Part shown: one piece after another, positions 8,775 to 17,992 of the stretch
Layout of the letters: each line of letters starts with the position of its first letter
Position numbering within the stretch: the first letter of the stretch is position 1
DNA from: Wolbachia endosymbiont of Oedothorax gibbosus
Lineage (GTDB): Bacteria > Pseudomonadota > Alphaproteobacteria > Rickettsiales > Anaplasmataceae
Direction: 5' to 3'
NCBI RefSeq assembly: GCF_936270145.1
Contig: NZ_OW370537.1
Span: 1,487,379-1,551,378, forward strand
DNA length: 64,000 bases
The notes under the pieces: generated by a model
What the model saw: only the letters and a program-made list of their open reading frames with translations
Told to the model about the DNA's origin: nothing
The model's database searches: none
Made by a program: the position numbers and the translations under genes

Positions 8775-11300
8775 TTAACTATTTTTCTTGCCAACCAGAG
8801 CGATGAAGATTTGGTCTACATCAAAACTCATCTTAGGACGCCAAATAGGGCCATCCAAATGCATATCGATATAGATTGGATTACTATAGTTTGGTGGTAT
8901 GAAAAAGAACCTGAATATAGAAGCTAAAGCGAAGTTAGATAAGGTTAAATTAGAAGAGATCGACCCTGATGCTTGATCAATCCCGAATTGTAAACTAGTT
9001 GAACATATACCACTCTTAATACTTGCTTTTCCGCTAATATTTTCAAAAAATGTTTTACCGTTATATATATCAACATAAGCAAGTGTGGAAATTTCAGACC
9101 TATTCTTACTGCTTAACAAATTAGTGATAAATGAATTGAAATCTACATTAGTAACTTCTATTCCCTGCGCTTGTAGGTTTACATCTCCTGATAAGCTATT
9201 AGCCCAATCATGAAAACTTTTTCCTTGAGTTTTGATTTCACCACTTAAGCTTATCTGACCATTTACATTGTCAATTCCTATAACCTTACCAATCTTTTTA
9301 GTGTCAAAATTGGAAATGAAAAATTTTGCATACATTGAATCTAATCTTAAATAACCCTGAAAAAACACTTGCCCATGTTCTAATACGTAACTTACCTGCC
9401 TAATAGTGATAGTGTTGTTTCTCATTACCGCATCCAAATTAAAATCTTTCAAAACATTCTGCTCGGTTCTAAATTCTGCAGTATTGATTTGCACATTTGC
9501 GTCAAAGCCTTCTTTATCATCCAAGAAATTAAGCTGCTTTGTTGACCATTGAATTTGATCTATCTCATTTCTTGAGTTTCTTTTTACCTCTACTAAATTT
9601 GGTAATTTAAAGATATTTCCATTAAATTTATTGCCCGTAAGGTTCACATCTAATAAAGGTTTGGCGTATTTTTGATCTACTAATATTTTTGCACTACCGG
9701 TAATATCGAAATCTTCTCCAGATAGCTTTATTTTATCTGCAACTAGCTTACCTTTTTCCATTTTTAGCAAAAAATCCAAATTTTTAATTTTCGTATCATT
9801 CAATGTAAAGTCATTAACACTGGCCTTTATATTTGCGTCATACTTAGAATTTTTGAGCCATTGCATTTTAAACAAACTGCCAAATAATGAATAATCGTAT
9901 TTATCTGCATTAAGATTATGCATGCTAAACTTACCATTGATTGTATTGTGTTTTTTTGTGTGGCTTACTCTGATTGACCCTTCCAAAAATTCCTTATCAT
10001 TTGTTAATCTAATTTCTGAAATAGATAATATTCTTGGTGCAAGGTGCAGTTTAGAACTTAGTGTAAATTGATTTTTCTGGTTTTCTTTCATCTTTATAGA
10101 AGGGAAAAAACATGAAATGAATGACTCAAAATCATTTCCTTCTACTAACAAATCACCGTTAAATTCAGATAGGGCATTATTATTTGAGATCTCTCCTGAT
10201 AAGTAAGATATGTTATTGATTCCAGGAAATTTAAGAAGCGTATTAACTTTTATTTTGCCATCAGTGGATTTTAGTACAGCACGGAAATTGTCCAATATTT
10301 TGTTTTGATATTGAATGTTAGAAGCTTCCATATTAAAATTTAAGCTCAAGTTCTTTGGCACAACTGCTCTAAAGCATTCCAGAAGGTCTTTCATATTCGT
10401 TGTTCTTTGTGAATCATTTTGTATGGAATCTAAGTCAACTTTACTGAAGTTAATATTGAAATTAGTGTGATTGCCTTTTCTATCATTTTGTATTGTACCA
10501 CTGGCTTGCATGCTTTTGGAATCAATTTTTAAGTCAGTTGCCGTAAACTCACTTTCATTAAGACTTATATTGGATGATATCTTGATATTTTCGCCAGGAA
10601 TAACACAAGAGAGAAAGCTAAGATTAATAATTTTTGCTAGATCACTCACAGAACCGGAACTGTTATTAATTGTTAATCTTAAATCACCCTGAAGTTCTTC
10701 TTGATTTCTATTACCTGTAAATAATAAATTTACAAAATTTGATTCAACACTGATGTGTACATTCTTTTTTGTGATATCAACCTTTCCTGAAAAATCGTAA
10801 TTATTATCACCTACCTTTACTTCACCAAAAAACTGCTTATTTTTTTTTACAGCAACTTCCTTTATGTTAACAATATCAGCGTTAAAACTTACTTGGCTGT
10901 CTTTTATTACTATATCACCACTGGCTTTTGTATTTATAATATTAATTAAATTTTCTTTATTGCTTTTCATGCCAAACAATGTGATTGATTTTGGTTGCAA
11001 CGAGAATAAAAGCAACGATAGGAACGATGGCCTTATTTCAATTTTTCTTACACTAATTAAATCTGATAACTTTTGCTCTTTATTTTCGTTGTATTGTACA
11101 TATACATTATAAATAGTGAGCTTTGGAGTAATGAGTGAAACTTCAACTTTCCCTCCAATATGCACCTTAGCATCATAAGTCTTCTCTAGCTCTTTTACGA
11201 TGTATTCCCTGTAGCCACTCCAATCTTTAAAAGTTGCTCCAATGTGCATGAGAATGAGTAGCAACGAGATTGATAATATGGCATATAAAGAAAGTCTCAT
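8775..11300 (-). CDS. AsmA-like envelope protein
   Basis: 841 residues. One N-terminal membrane anchor (MRLSLYAILSISLLLILMHIG) precedes a long beta-rich region of repeated amphipathic strands. The start is AsmA-domain-like (VKELEKTYDAKVHIGGKVEVSLITPKLTIYNVYV, residues 30-70), and the C-terminal part (about 640-800) resembles the AsmA-C module, with GQVFFQGYLRLDSMYAKFFISNFD and GQISLSGEIKTQG. Proteins of this superfamily span the periplasm and are implicated in lipid transport to the outer membrane. The frame is open upstream through IS5 sequence, but ATG 11300 follows GAGAGG and gives the anchor; ATG 11330 is the alternative. IS5 copy 2 ends only 58 bp upstream, so the native promoter may be lost. 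Confidence 0.85.
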   Translation of the reverse strand: MRLSLYAILSISLLLILMHIGATFKDWSGYREYIVKELEKTYDAKVHIGGKVEVSLITPKLTIYNVYVQYNENKEQKLSDLISVRKIEIRPSFLSLLLFSLQPKSITLFGMKSNKENLINIINTKASGDIVIKDSQVSFNADIVNIKEVAVKKNKQFFGEVKVGDNNYDFSGKVDITKKNVHISVESNFVNLLFTGNRNQEELQGDLRLTINNSSGSVSDLAKIINLSFLSCVIPGENIKISSNISLNESEFTATDLKIDSKSMQASGTIQNDRKGNHTNFNINFSKVDLDSIQNDSQRTTNMKDLLECFRAVVPKNLSLNFNMEASNIQYQNKILDNFRAVLKSTDGKIKVNTLLKFPGINNISYLSGEISNNNALSEFNGDLLVEGNDFESFISCFFPSIKMKENQKNQFTLSSKLHLAPRILSISEIRLTNDKEFLEGSIRVSHTKKHNTINGKFSMHNLNADKYDYSLFGSLFKMQWLKNSKYDANIKASVNDFTLNDTKIKNLDFLLKMEKGKLVADKIKLSGEDFDITGSAKILVDQKYAKPLLDVNLTGNKFNGNIFKLPNLVEVKRNSRNEIDQIQWSTKQLNFLDDKEGFDANVQINTAEFRTEQNVLKDFNLDAVMRNNTITIRQVSYVLEHGQVFFQGYLRLDSMYAKFFISNFDTKKIGKVIGIDNVNGQISLSGEIKTQGKSFHDWANSLSGDVNLQAQGIEVTNVDFNSFITNLLSSKNRSEISTLAYVDIYNGKTFFENISGKASIKSGICSTSLQFGIDQASGSISSNLTLSNFALASIFRFFFIPPNYSNPIYIDMHLDGPIWRPKMSFDVDQIFIALVGKKNS

Positions 11301-11444
11301 AATAGGCCTCTCATTCCAGCATCCTTTCATCTTGTCAACCCAGTACTTGACACTGATGGCTTTGTTGCATCGCTCAAGTGAAAAGAACTGGCAGTTACTG
11401 ACAAAATTCATTATAAATAGCCATTTAACTGTTGAAGAAAAAAT

Positions 11445-12347
11445 ATGCCACAAAAAATGAGAGTCAGTAACTGCCATGAATATAACAAATTTCTCCAAGA
11501 AAGAGGAAGCATTTTTTGTTATATCAATGACGCCATAGAAAATTGGTACGAGAATTGTCCAAAAATGCAGGGCGGCAACTATATTTATAGTGATAAAGTT
11601 GTGATTTTGGTGCATATAATCGTCAGTTTCTTTAGAATTGGTTTAAGACAAACAGTCGGGTTTATAAAAGGGTATTTGCAACAAATAGGAAGAGATTTGC
11701 AGCTATTCACAAGCATCAAAAGAAACTTAATATTAAGATAAATGATTGCAGAAAATAATATGGAAGATATCGAAATTGCTATAGACAGTACAGGAATTAG
11801 TATATACAACAACACACAGCAAGGAAAATAGCACTGACAGAGTGGCTATGAGCAAACGAGAAAATTGCATGTAATGTTGAATATAAACAACAAAAAAGCC
11901 ATAGCTGTAAAATACAGTAACGGTGTCTACTCTGATCACTATGGAGCTTGTGATTTGCTAAAAGAAGTTGATTTTCAGCATGCCATAAAAGCACTATATG
12001 CAGATAGAGCATGTGATAGGCACAAGTTTTATAAGTTGTGTAACGAATATGATATAAAGACAAAAATTCCACCAATAAACAATGCAGCAGAACATCCAGA
12101 AATAGATTATATGTCTGACAGGAATGCTGCTATTAGGTTAATAAAATTATACGGTGAAGATGGCATGAAAGAATGGAAAAAAGAAGTAAATTATGGGAAA
12201 AGATCTTATATTGAAGGGTTTTTCTCAAGATTAAAGCAAATATTCGGATTTAGTTTTAGGAATAAATCTGAGATAAATCGAGAAAAAGAACTAAATGCTA
12301 TTTGCTTAATAAATTCACTGATATTGGTATGGCTAAATTTGAGATAG
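11445..12347 (+). pseudogene. IS5/IS903-type transposase, frameshifted
   Basis: Two main frames cover the protein: 11445-11741 (MPQKMRVSNCHEYNKFL..., 98 codons) and 11865-12347 (HVMLNINNKKAIAVKYSNGVYSDHYG... to ...NYGKRSYIEGFFSRLKQIFGFSF). The frame breaks between them, around AIDSTGISIYN at 11775-11805. It carries substitutions relative to copy 1 (for example YADRACDRHKFYKL against YADRAYDREKLYKL), so it is an older, diverged copy. The end of the gene lies just before the IS630 insertion. Confidence 0.85.
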
Positions 12348-12359
12348 TTATACCAACCC

Positions 12360-12893
12360 TCATAAATAACTAGACAAATAATTCACAGAGCAAATGGTTT
12401 TGATCGAACTTTCCGTAATATCTCGAATAAATTCAGATACAGCATTTTCAAGTAATTTAATAGAGTCATACATCTTGTTCTTTATTATATTTTCCTTTAA
12501 ATGTTGCCAAAATCTTTCCACAGGATTGAGCTCAGGCGAGTACGGCGGCAAATAAATTATGGTGATATTTTCAGGAGTTTTTAAACCTTTAGACCTATGC
12601 CAACTTGCGCAATCCATGATAAGAAAAGCTTCTCTAGTCCCCAAATCTTTCGACATCTGCTCCAAAAATATGTTCATGCAATCTGTGTTTACATGTGGAG
12701 CAAGTAGGCTAATATCCTCTCCATTCCTGGGATTTACAGCGCTGTAAAGATAGAAGTTTTCTCTTCCGATTTTTACTTTAACTTGTGTTCTTGAGCCCTT
12801 TTTAAACCATCCATGTCCAACTTTTGAGTGCGTTCCAAATCTCGATTCATCGAAAAAAAACCTCCTTTTTCCGGTTCTTTTCCACAATTTCAT
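12360..12893 (-). CDS. IS630 transposase, catalytic DDE frame (orfB)
   Basis: Contains the IS630 catalytic triad: Asp in RRFFFDESRFGTHSKVG, Asp in AFLIMDCASWHRSKGL, and Glu in PPYSPELNPVERFWQHLKE. It overlaps orfA by 47 nt. The junction is a run of eight T followed by CGATGA, where orfA terminates at TGA; a +1 shift or slippage there gives a continuous protein of about 330 residues, normal for IS630. An independent product from the internal ATG would lack DNA binding. Confidence 0.9.
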   Translation of the reverse strand: MKLWKRTGKRRFFFDESRFGTHSKVGHGWFKKGSRTQVKVKIGRENFYLYSAVNPRNGEDISLLAPHVNTDCMNIFLEQMSKDLGTREAFLIMDCASWHRSKGLKTPENITIIYLPPYSPELNPVERFWQHLKENIIKNKMYDSIKLLENAVSEFIRDITESSIKTICSVNYLSSYL

Positions 12894-13371
12894 TGAGATT
12901 TTTTTTGAACTCCTCTTGTTTGTTTTTGTCTTGTTTATAATGTGCTGGACGAGGTGTGATATATGTAAATCCTAGCTTCTTCATAAGCCTTCTCGCCGTT
13001 GACTCACTTACTTTGATAGCTAACATTCCTTCAACTATACCTTGCAATTTTTTAGCAGTCAGATTTGCCCCATCTTCTTCTATTACCTCTCTTATTTTTT
13101 CCTTCTTCTCCTCGTTCAGTTTTGGTTTAGGTCCTCGCCCTGGCTGTATTGCAAACCCAATAACACCTTTTTCTTTAAATCTTGCAATCCATTTCATTAA
13201 TGTCGTTCTCGTAATTCTATATATTTTAGCAACTTTTGAGATACCATACTCCTTTGCTGATATTATTGCTTGTAACCTTCTTCCTATCTCTCCTCTTATT
13301 CCATATTTTTTTAATTCTAACTTGCATTGATTATATAGTTCTTCTCCTATTGCTTTACTTTTTCCTGCCAT
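12847..13371 (-). CDS. IS630 transposase, N-terminal frame (orfA, helix-turn-helix)
   Basis: 174 codons from ATG 13371. Contains the IS630/Tc1-type DNA-binding part: EIGRRLQAIISAKEYGISKVAKIYRITRTTLMKWIARF (HTH, about residues 25-65), a GRGPKPKLNEEKKEKI linker, and a second HTH with TARRLMKKLGFTYITPRPAHYKQDK. It ends ...KNRKKEVFFR at a T8 run. The catalytic part continues in the overlapping orfB, so full transposase needs a frame change. Confidence 0.9.
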   Translation of the reverse strand: MAGKSKAIGEELYNQCKLELKKYGIRGEIGRRLQAIISAKEYGISKVAKIYRITRTTLMKWIARFKEKGVIGFAIQPGRGPKPKLNEEKKEKIREVIEEDGANLTAKKLQGIVEGMLAIKVSESTARRLMKKLGFTYITPRPAHYKQDKNKQEEFKKNLNEIVEKNRKKEVFFR

Positions 13372-13541
13372 AAACTACATATTTATTCTTTCTAGCCTCA
13401 ATTATTTGTAGTTTTTACTATTTGTCTATCTATTAGTGGAGATTGGTATTACATGAATTTACCATAAATCACCATCTCATAAAGTGTGATGCAACAAAGC
13501 CATCCCAGTGTCAGCTACTTGGATGACAGAGGGGGGGTGGG

Positions 13542-13802
13542 ATGACAGAAGATGATGGAGTGACAGGGAGTGATACAAAAAATTTCGTCATCCCCATTGA
13601 ATCGGCTTTAAAATCGATGTTCAAAGTTGAAATTTCCCCAGAAGATGCGGGGAAAATCAGAAAAGGTCAGGAAGTTGTATTAAATAACTTGCGTAATTTA
13701 AAGAATTATGATATTTGTTGTACGATAGTGGGTAGTGTACCTATTGCAATCTGCAGTTTTATTTATGGTTGTGTGAAACCTATTCGTGTTTTTAATATTT
13801 AA
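13542..13802 (+). pseudogene. truB: tRNA pseudouridine-55 synthase TruB, C-terminal remnant
   Basis: From about 13581 the frame reads NFVIPIESALKSMFKVEISPEDAG, then KIRKGQEVVL and, at the end, PIAICSFIYGCVKPIRVFNI. These match the C-terminal TruB region (L-P-I-E...L, G..I..GQ.V, and terminal KP.RVFN). The family has about 300 residues, so some 220 N-terminal residues with the catalytic Asp are missing. The 5' side is palindromic repeat (13502-13580) and the end of IS5 copy 2. The truB-rpsO-pnp order is the normal bacterial arrangement, so this is a broken native truB and not a chance hit. A functional copy elsewhere cannot be excluded. Confidence 0.85.
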
Positions 13803-13814
13803 AATGAGGTTTAG

Positions 13815-14087
13815 ATGTCGATAACATCCGAAAAGAAAAAGAGTTTGATAAATATATATGCAATCAAAGAAGATGATACAGGTTCATCTTTTGTACAATG
13901 TGCAATTTTGACCGAGAGGATCAGTAACTTAACTGAGCATTTTAAAGTGCACAAGCATGACCATCACTCTAAGCGTGGTTTACTTATATTGATAGGTAGA
14001 AGACGCAAGCACTTAAATTATATAAAGCGTAAATTTGGTAATGAAGCCTATCAGGAATTAATAGAAAAGTTAGGCATTAGAAAATAA
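13815..14087 (+). CDS. rpsO: 30S ribosomal protein S15
   Basis: 90 residues, normal length. The family core is intact: [43 protein letters not shown], where the H-K-HDHHS-RGL motif binds 16S rRNA helix 22 near the central junction. It lies 12 bp after the truB remnant and 14 bp before pnp, the conserved rpsO-pnp order. With truB truncated, the original operon promoter may have been lost and transcription may start inside the repeat region. Confidence 0.97.
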   Translation: MSITSEKKKSLINIYAIKEDDTGSSFVQCAILTERISNLTEHFKVHKHDHHSKRGLLILIGRRRKHLNYIKRKFGNEAYQELIEKLGIRK

Positions 14088-14101
14088 TCGAGGAATTTAG
14101 T

Positions 14102-16375
14102 ATGTTTAAAATTATAAAAAAATCTATAGAGTGGGGTGGTCGTGCCTTATCTTTAGAAACAGGAAAAATAGCACGCCAAGCTCATGGTTCAGTAGTTGTA
14201 AATTACGGTGATACTTCTGTTTTAGTAACTGTTGTAAGTAAAAAGAAGGAAGAAAATGTTGATTTCCTACCTTTAAATGTACAGTTTATCGCAAAAAGCT
14301 ATGCCATGGGTAAGATCCCTGGCGGCTTTTTTAAAAGAGAAGGCAAGCCATCTGATAGAGAAACTTTAATCTCAAGAGTAATAGATAGAAGTATAAGACC
14401 ACTATTTCCAGAAGGATTTAATGATGAAATTAGTGTGGTATGCAATCTATTAACTTATGATACAGTCAATCCTCCTGAAGTGCCAGCATTGATTGGTACT
14501 GTTGCAGCTCTTGCAATTTCTGGTGTTCCTTTTCACTTTACTATAGCTGGAGTGATGGTTGGTTGTGATGAAAATAATAACTATATACTCAACCCTTCTG
14601 TTCAAGAGATGAAAGCAAGCAGCTTGGATCTGTTTTTGTCTGGTGATGAAAATTCGATTTTAATGGTTGAGTCAGAAGTGAAAGAGCTCTCTGAAGAAAA
14701 TGTTTTTAATGCAATAAAATTTGGCCATGAACACCTTAAGCCTGTCATTAAGCTCATAAAAGAGTTTGCTGATACAATTGGCAATAAACCTGAGAGCTTT
14801 GCTCCTATCGACGTATTAGATATAATGCAAGATCTTGAAAAGCACAGTAAAGATTTTGAAAAAGCATATTCGCAAACAGTAAAACAAGAGCGAGTTCAAG
14901 CTCTAGAAGCAATCAGAGAGAATATATTAAATACTCTTAAAGAAACTGGAAAAGACGAAAAGTTAATTGCGTATGCGGTAAAAAACTTTGAAAGATCTTT
15001 AGTACGTGAAATAATTAGGAAGAAAAGTGTAAGGATAGACGGTCGTAAGCATGATGAGATACGCCAGATAGAAGTTGAAGTTGATATTCTGTCCAGAACT
15101 CATGGTTCTGCACTGTTTACAAGAGGCAACACTCAGGCACTGGTTGTTACTGCTCTTGGCACTACTCAAGATGAGCAAATTGTGGATGATATTGAAGGGG
15201 ATAGACGTGAGCATTTCATGTTGCATTATAATTTCCCTCCATTTGCTGTTGGAGAGGCTTCTGCTATACGTGCACCAGGAAGGAGAGAAATCGGTCATGG
15301 CAAACTTGCTTGGAAAGCAATTCATCCTGTTTTACCCGATAAGTCTGAATTTCCTTATACAATAAGAGTAGTGTCCGAAATTTTGGAATCTGATGGTTCT
15401 TCTTCTATGGCAACAGTTTGTGGGACTTCTCTTGCTTTAATGGATACTGGTGTACCAATAAAGGCCCCTGTTGCTGGAATTGCTATGGGCCTTATTAAAG
15501 ATAAAGACGAGTATGTAATACTTTCCGATATATTGGGTGATGAAGATTATCTTGGTGATATGGACTTTAAAGTAGCAGGAACTAGTGAAGGGATTACGGC
15601 ACTACAAATGGACATGAAAATTTCTGGTATAAGCTTTGAAATTGTTGAAAAATCTTTAGAACAGGCAAAAGCTGGAAGATTACATATTTTAGAAAAAATG
15701 AATGCAGTGATTTCAGAACACAGTAATGATGTCAAAGATCATGCACCAAGAATGTTATCATTTTACATAGATAAAGACAAAATTTCTGCTGCTATTGGTG
15801 CTAAAGGAAAAAATATACGCAGTGTGTGTGAAAGAAGTAATGCAAAAATTGAAATAGGAGATGATGGTAAAGTTTCTGTTTTTGCCACAAGTGGCACTGA
15901 AGCTGAAATTGCAAAGAGTATGATGATTGATTCAATAACAGAACTAGAACAAGGTTCTATAGTTGATGTCAAGGTTGTAAGAATAGAGAAGTCTATTGTA
16001 GAGCTTGAATTTCTTAATGGCAGAAAAGGAAAAATGCACATAAGTGAAGTAGCTAATGAACACATAGATTCTATAGAGAGCATACTTAAACAAGATGATA
16101 CTTTCAAAGCACTAGTAATTGACTTCGAAAAAGGTGGATGTCCAAAATTGTCAAGACGTCGGGTTGATCAAGAGACGGGAGAATTTTTTGAAGGTGAGCT
16201 TTACAACGAGGAAAGGAAAGATAGTCCAAATGACAGGGATAATTATTACAATAATTCATTTAATAGAAAACCTGGAGGAAATCACCATAAGAGGCCTTCT
16301 CGTCCTCGTTCTGGTTTCAGCAACAGAAATAGGCCGAAATTTGGTAATAATGATTCATCATCAGGTTTTTATTAA
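14102..16375 (+). CDS. pnp: Polyribonucleotide nucleotidyltransferase (PNPase)
   Basis: 3'-to-5' phosphorolytic exoribonuclease, a trimer and degradosome partner. The 757 residues show the full layout: first RNase PH domain (residues 10-140, including KIPGGFFKREGKPSDRE), an all-helical linker, a second RNase PH domain (310-540; FTRGNTQALVVTALGT, GRREIGHGKLAWKA, catalytic DILGDEDYLGDMDFKVAG), a KH domain (555-615; ISAAIGAKGKNIRSVCE) and an S1 domain (620-690). The tail (700-757) is Arg/Asn-rich (RPSRPRSGFSNRNRPKFGNN), a probable RNA-binding extension. GAGG precedes the ATG. Confidence 0.98.
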   Translation: MFKIIKKSIEWGGRALSLETGKIARQAHGSVVVNYGDTSVLVTVVSKKKEENVDFLPLNVQFIAKSYAMGKIPGGFFKREGKPSDRETLISRVIDRSIRPLFPEGFNDEISVVCNLLTYDTVNPPEVPALIGTVAALAISGVPFHFTIAGVMVGCDENNNYILNPSVQEMKASSLDLFLSGDENSILMVESEVKELSEENVFNAIKFGHEHLKPVIKLIKEFADTIGNKPESFAPIDVLDIMQDLEKHSKDFEKAYSQTVKQERVQALEAIRENILNTLKETGKDEKLIAYAVKNFERSLVREIIRKKSVRIDGRKHDEIRQIEVEVDILSRTHGSALFTRGNTQALVVTALGTTQDEQIVDDIEGDRREHFMLHYNFPPFAVGEASAIRAPGRREIGHGKLAWKAIHPVLPDKSEFPYTIRVVSEILESDGSSSMATVCGTSLALMDTGVPIKAPVAGIAMGLIKDKDEYVILSDILGDEDYLGDMDFKVAGTSEGITALQMDMKISGISFEIVEKSLEQAKAGRLHILEKMNAVISEHSNDVKDHAPRMLSFYIDKDKISAAIGAKGKNIRSVCERSNAKIEIGDDGKVSVFATSGTEAEIAKSMMIDSITELEQGSIVDVKVVRIEKSIVELEFLNGRKGKMHISEVANEHIDSIESILKQDDTFKALVIDFEKGGCPKLSRRRVDQETGEFFEGELYNEERKDSPNDRDNYYNNSFNRKPGGNHHKRPSRPRSGFSNRNRPKFGNNDSSSGFY

Positions 16376-16377
16376 GA

Positions 16378-16678
16378 GTACTCCTGTCATCCAAGTAGCC
16401 TTTGACTACTTGGACCAGAAACTTTTTCACATTGGTAGACAATAGAAATGGTTTGTGTTAACTAGCTAAAGGTCTTAGGTTTGCCAACATTCTGCTACGT
16501 GTTAGTGGCTGAGATACCGTGCATAGCTGTACGAACATTATGATTTGAGAAGCAATTTCCACTAGGAAGGTGTCATTCCAGTGCCTCTATGATGTCATCC
16601 CAGTGTCAAGTACTGGGATCTGATGGGCCAAAATCACAATATTCGTACAGTTGTGCGCAGTATGACGTAGGGCTGCAC
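16378..16678. repeat. Palindromic repeat cluster between pnp and rpe
   Basis: About 300 bp without a gene. It holds 'gtcatccaagtagcctttgactacttgga', a decayed copy of the 'ctacgtgttagtgg ... gataccgtg' composite (about 16490-16520), the 'gtacgaacattatgatttgag' type, 'gtcattccagtgcctctatgatgtcatcccagtgtcaagtactggga' (16570-16620) and 'cacaatattcgtacagttgtg'. No clear terminator for pnp separate from these hairpins. Confidence 0.8.
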
Positions 16679-16681
16679 TAG

Positions 16682-17371
16682 CTATATAGGATTACCACGA
16701 TGGATTTTAAGATCGTTTACGGCCTTCTTAATATCTTCAGCCTTGAATATCGCCGATCCCGCAACTAAAATATCTGCACCTGCTTTTATTATATCAGCTG
16801 CGTTTAGGGGACTCACTCCACCATCTACTGAAATTTGTGTTTTAAGACCACGCTCTTGTATCATTTTTTTTATAGTAGATATCTTGTTCAACTGCGAATG
16901 AATAAATTCCTGCCCTCCAAAGCCAGGGTTGACTGTCATAATCAGCACAATATCTAGCTCATGTATTATGTATTCAAGCACACTTGGGGAAGTTGAAGGA
17001 ACAATTGAAACTCCAACTTGAATCGGTTTTTTTGCGTCGTTTACATTTTTGTATGACTTTATCTTTCTTATCAACCTCTCAAGGTGTATTTCTGCTTCTG
17101 CATGTACAGTGATAATATCAGCACCAGCATTTATAAAGCTTTCAATGTGGTTGCCAGGAGATTTGACCATTAAATGCACATCAAAAGGAAGATTGCTATA
17201 TTTACGTATTGCAGAGATAACGCTAGGACCAATTGTAATATTTGGAACGAAATTCCCATCCATAACGTCTATGTGTATGTAATCCACGCCTAAATCGCTA
17301 ATTTTTCTTACTTCTTCTCCTAATTTTGCAAAGTCTGCTGAAAGTATAGAAGGTGCAATTTTAATACTCAT
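16682..17371 (-). CDS. rpe: Ribulose-phosphate 3-epimerase
   Basis: Interconverts ribulose 5-phosphate and xylulose 5-phosphate in the non-oxidative pentose phosphate pathway. 229 residues, TIM barrel. Signatures: IAPSILSADFAKLGEEV at the N-terminus, VDYIHIDVMDGNFVPNITIGP with metal/catalytic His and Asp, PFDVHLMV (His), TVNPGFGGQ and SVDGGVSPLNAADI, with ADILVAGSAIF closing the phosphate site. ATG 17371. It stands alone between a repeat cluster and a short gap. Confidence 0.97.
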   Translation of the reverse strand: MSIKIAPSILSADFAKLGEEVRKISDLGVDYIHIDVMDGNFVPNITIGPSVISAIRKYSNLPFDVHLMVKSPGNHIESFINAGADIITVHAEAEIHLERLIRKIKSYKNVNDAKKPIQVGVSIVPSTSPSVLEYIIHELDIVLIMTVNPGFGGQEFIHSQLNKISTIKKMIQERGLKTQISVDGGVSPLNAADIIKAGADILVAGSAIFKAEDIKKAVNDLKIHRGNPI

Positions 17372-17488
17372 GAGCTGTTTTTTACTAAAAAATAACTTAT
17401 TTTTAAAACTCTGTCACCCTAATACTATTTGCATCATCTGAGTAGCTATAGGAACTGGATACCGATATCGGCGATGGTTTATGCCTAT

Positions 17489-17917
17489 TTAACTAGATCT
17501 TAAATTAGATAAAAAAAGGTAGTCTTGATAAAACTTATTTACAGCAAGTTTTTTTACATTTGGACTTTCTGTTTGTTCTTTTTTGTACCCTAATTTATAG
17601 CTTATTGAATCCTTATATAAACTGATCGTTTTGTATGCTTTGTTCATCTCTCTAGGAAAGATGCCATTAGCAATTACGACGCATAACCCTGTAGCTGTTG
17701 CAAAAGCTAGAGTGGTAAATGCTAGATTTTGTAAAAAATTCTTTCCATTAACTTTTTTTTCCTGTATATTAGCAGAGGGCGACTTATTTGACACTTCTTC
17801 TAGATATTCATGCCATATGTAATTGCAGTTCGTACATTTCACTTTTCTTCCAGACGCGCCAATTTGCTTAGGAGATACTAAGTAAGTTTTAGTACAACTA
17901 TTACATTGTATTTTCAT
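17489..17917 (-). CDS. MJ0042-type zinc-ribbon membrane protein
   Basis: 142 residues. The N-terminus MKIQCNSCTKTYLV...KVKCTNCNYIWHEYLEE is a CxxC-(x)n-CxxC zinc ribbon of the MJ0042 family (residues 1-40). A Lys/Ser-rich linker follows, then one membrane helix (LAFTTLAFATATGLCVVIANGIF, about residues 63-85) and a polar tail of about 55 residues. Alphaproteobacteria carry such zinc-ribbon single-pass proteins of undefined role. The ribbon faces the cytoplasm if the tail is periplasmic. Function not known. Confidence 0.82.
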   Translation of the reverse strand: MKIQCNSCTKTYLVSPKQIGASGRKVKCTNCNYIWHEYLEEVSNKSPSANIQEKKVNGKNFLQNLAFTTLAFATATGLCVVIANGIFPREMNKAYKTISLYKDSISYKLGYKKEQTESPNVKKLAVNKFYQDYLFLSNLRSS

Positions 17918-17992
17918 AGCACTTACATATAAAGTAGTAACAAGCTCAAATGATACAGAGCTACAAATTTAATATCAATATATATATAACAA

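Larger units (their letters stand above)
12351..13449 (-). mobile_element. IS630-family element, copy 1
   Basis: 1099 bp, flanked by duplicated TA (12349-12350 and 13450-13451), the IS630 target signature. Ends read TACCAACCCTC at the left and GGAGATTGGTAT at the right; the inner ends also pair (AACTAGACAAATA with TTTGTCTATCTA). Both ORFs are identical in amino acids to those of copy 2 at 33723-34821, so the element moved recently. It is nested in IS5 copy 2. Confidence 0.92.
11358..13501 (+). mobile_element. IS5-family (IS903-like) element, copy 2, interrupted by IS630
   Basis: Starts GGCTTTGTTGCAT at 11358 and ends ATGCAACAAAGCC at 13501. An IS630 element (12351-13449) sits inside with a duplicated TA; removing it restores GATAGTTACATGAATTT, which matches GATAGCTTCATGAATTT at the same place in copy 1. 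The flanking 9-mers (GACACTGAT and ATCCCAGTG) do not form a direct duplication, so one flank has probably been exchanged by recombination. Confidence 0.88.

Noticed and set aside
10471..11112. Forward ORFs of 73 and 82 codons inside the AsmA-like gene
   Set aside because: Shadows of a well-supported 841-residue gene on the opposite strand; no ribosome sites.
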